A stretch of DNA of 64,000 bases from positions 124,001 through 188,000 of the forward strand of contig BGZK01000701.1 of the NCBI GenBank assembly GCA_005406025.1. The letters are read 5' to 3'. The notes under the pieces were generated by a model. The model had not been told where the DNA came from, made no database searches, and worked only from the letters and a program-made list of their open reading frames with translations. The position numbers were made by a program, and so were the translations under genes. Below are positions 62,161 through 64,000 of this stretch, in pieces. Source of the DNA: Eumeta japonica (lineage: Eukaryota > Arthropoda > Insecta > Lepidoptera > Psychidae). Every line of letters starts with the position of its first letter. Positions within the stretch are counted from its first letter, which is position 1.

Positions 62161-62734
62161 GGAAAATTCTCATCGGTATCCGACGCCCAGGAACGGCCGC
62201 CCGGATGCTGTCGGCCTACTACCGGCTAAAACTCCATGGTATCCTGCTTATTGCACTCATGGTATCTTCTCACGACTCGTCATCACTGATCGTAACTTGC
62301 AACACGATCGGCAGTAAAAGGTTATTCCTCTTTACGGCTGTAGCGGCCGTGCAATGTGCTGATCAGGTAGGGTACGCTGCCAGCGGTTTCTTCGAGAAGT
62401 CTGTTGCAATGGTAGTATCCGGCCGCCGACTTTTAGTAATTCTGTGTGGTAAGTATTACTGTCACTCGAGCCCTGAGAGTAACACTTCCTTCAGACTTTA
62501 TGTCATAATGCCGTATTACGATATCTCTAACTGTTTAAATACTTATTTAACCTATCGTATCTAACGAATTAGGTACATCTTTGGCATAAACAAAATATGT
62601 TAGCTTCGCTTTTCACTATTAATAGAAATTATTGCCGGCGGTTCTTATTATTATGTTATTATATTTTAGAAAAATACAAATTAATTATATAATAAGAACA
62701 AAATAGTTGATCATGTAATTCAAAACATCTGCCT

Positions 62735-62960
62735 GCAAGAGACGGCGCTAGAGGCGCGGGCGGCGCGCCGCTTCCGGCACGGCGGCGGCGGCGGCGCGGC
62801 TCGGGAGCCGCAAGGTAATCCTATCGCGTTTGAAACGAAGCGCCACGCCACAAACATTAAAAAAGAGCGAAAATGACATTTCCAATTTTCTACTCTTGCT
62901 CCCGGGCAAATTCATTTTATTTGTAGGCCGGGATTTACGCGGCGCTGTCTGTCAGACGCG
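62735..62960. other. GC-rich island
   Basis: Core at 62740-62815 with (GGC)5 at 62780-62796, then a second patch at 62925-62985. 62961-63602 beyond it is mostly AT-rich with nothing recognised. Confidence 0.6.
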
Positions 62961-63602
62961 CCGCCCGTGCGGATTGGCCGCCGTAGTTGGCAATATTTCA
63001 TTGCCTACGAAGGAATTTCGCCGTTTCAGAGAACAGGATGGGCTTTATTAACGAACAATTTGAACGTTTTAAAAGGAATTTCTTTGTAGAGAGGAAGTTC
63101 CCCGTCTTCGGGGCTTTTTCATCATTCGCAAATCGATTAATGATTAGGGGCCGCAAATGTTTTCATAAAGAAATATTTTTTACGGTGCCAAATTATTCAC
63201 AAATAACTTCTAATCTTTTGAGACGTAAATCCTATTAACATAAAAAGGAAAGCATCAAAAAAATATAGGATAACCTAATTTATATCATTACTATTAGTCG
63301 TATTATAAATATGAGAGATACTTATTTGGGACACAAACATTTTAATGTATACAATGGGAAACAAATCATGTTCTTGCATAAGTTAGCTTAGAAAATATTT
63401 ATTGAAATACTGAAATATGTGCATGTATAGTTTTCATAAAAAAAAAGGGCTGTGACAATTCTAATTGACGAGTATATTATATCTAAATTGTCTCGTTCCA
63501 AATATTTTAGTTCCGTGCTGACTACCGACTCGCGAATAGATGAAGAATAGCTAATAGTTGAGCCGGTAAGGATAAGAACGAACCATTATTTCACGCAACG
63601 GA

Positions 63603-63926
63603 TATGAGAACACTATGCAAGCCGGTGGTGTGACGCCATTGAATACGGTGAGAAAATTTGTCAGTGTGAATGTACAATTGGTATCGACAACTCAGAAAAT
63701 TAAAGGTGGCAAACTCAGACGCCACGGAAATGTTATGATGAGGCGAGCCGAAAGTTGCCCCATAAAATCCGCTCAACGTTATCAGGCGGCGGGCAAGGAG
63801 CAGACTATCGACCTTTTTGACGGTCTACTTTCGATGGGAGCCGGAAGATGTAAAAGCATCATAACGTTGACAATTCAATATGGACCAGTTTGGCGTCGAC
63901 GCACGAGAAGATCCGACCGCAAATGA
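63603..63926 (+). pseudogene. LINE reverse-transcriptase C-terminal remnant with a still-open 103-codon frame
   Basis: The frame 63615-63926 aligns by motif order to the tail of non-LTR retrotransposon polymerases. It has 'G-G-V-T-P-L-N-T-V-R' (usually C-G-V-T-x-L-D-x-x-R), then 'Q-K-I-K-G-G-K-L-R-R-H-G-N-V-M-M-R-R' (usually K-L-R-W-Y-G-H-V-M-R-R), and a final 'W-R-R-R-T-R-R-S-D' before the stop (usually W-R-x-x-x-R-R-A-D-P). The middle segment has lost the G-R-P-K/R-x-x-W signature. A short upstream piece in another frame (near 63603, M-R-T-L) fits the preceding motif. The fragment is a 5'-truncated relic. It ends in A-rich sequence (63950-63970) that could be the residue of a poly-A tail. 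Confidence 0.65.
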
Positions 63927-64000
63927 AATTGGGAAAAGGAAAGAAGGAAGTTTTAATAATAAAATAAAATTCTAACCGTGACTTGGTGCCGCATTTGGGA

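Noticed and set aside
1..64000. Operon, phage, CRISPR, toxin-antitoxin or other prokaryotic system
   Set aside because: No long or closely packed genes, no regular spacer arrays, and eukaryotic (lepidopteran) repeats throughout.

Overview
The window reads as a stretch of a lepidopteran (moth or butterfly) nuclear genome. It is AT-rich and almost entirely non-coding, broken up by short, very GC-rich CpG patches. It carries repeat types I know from Lepidoptera: the dispersed 'ggccaagtgc...cggaaccc' element, tRNA-derived SINEs, a mariner relic and several dead LINE tails. No open reading frame exceeds about 155 codons. None of the longer ones looks like a conserved protein or has a convincing exon structure. 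I found no intact host gene, no canonical tRNA or rRNA gene, no recognisable microRNA, no CRISPR array and no bacterial-type system.

Layout. Near the left edge (about 1761-2222) and near the right edge (about 60844-61316) lie two nearly identical copies of one young element in opposite orientation. A diverged, longer relative (about 42680-43787) shares both ends and contains a nested 18-bp inverted repeat and a short open frame with an ATG. At 14243-14772 there is a three-frame relic of a dispersed arthropod protein family. At 15630-16150 (minus), 48085-48266 (plus) and 63603-63926 (plus) are three independent C-terminal remnants of non-LTR retrotransposon polymerases. At 36986-37627 is a mariner transposase relic with an internal deletion. 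At 39358-39755 is a clean 398-bp MITE with 53-bp inverted ends and TAA duplications, as expected for PIF/Harbinger. tRNA-derived SINEs sit at 16960-17047 (minus), 32935-33156 (minus) and 60484-60735 (plus). Two copies of a common lepidopteran dispersed repeat lie at 18099-19835 and 34367-34938, with a fragment at 25305-25440.

The rest is AT-rich DNA with roughly twenty GC-rich islands about 50-400 bp long. This texture resembles intergenic or long-intron DNA around developmental regulators in insects, so the islands are candidate cis-regulatory blocks. That is an inference from composition only. Microsatellites and several perfect palindromes complete the picture. A few short open frames (20782-20928, 57756-57842, 62205-62448 and the 7000-7203 patch) look more coding-like than the background and are given as leads, not as genes.
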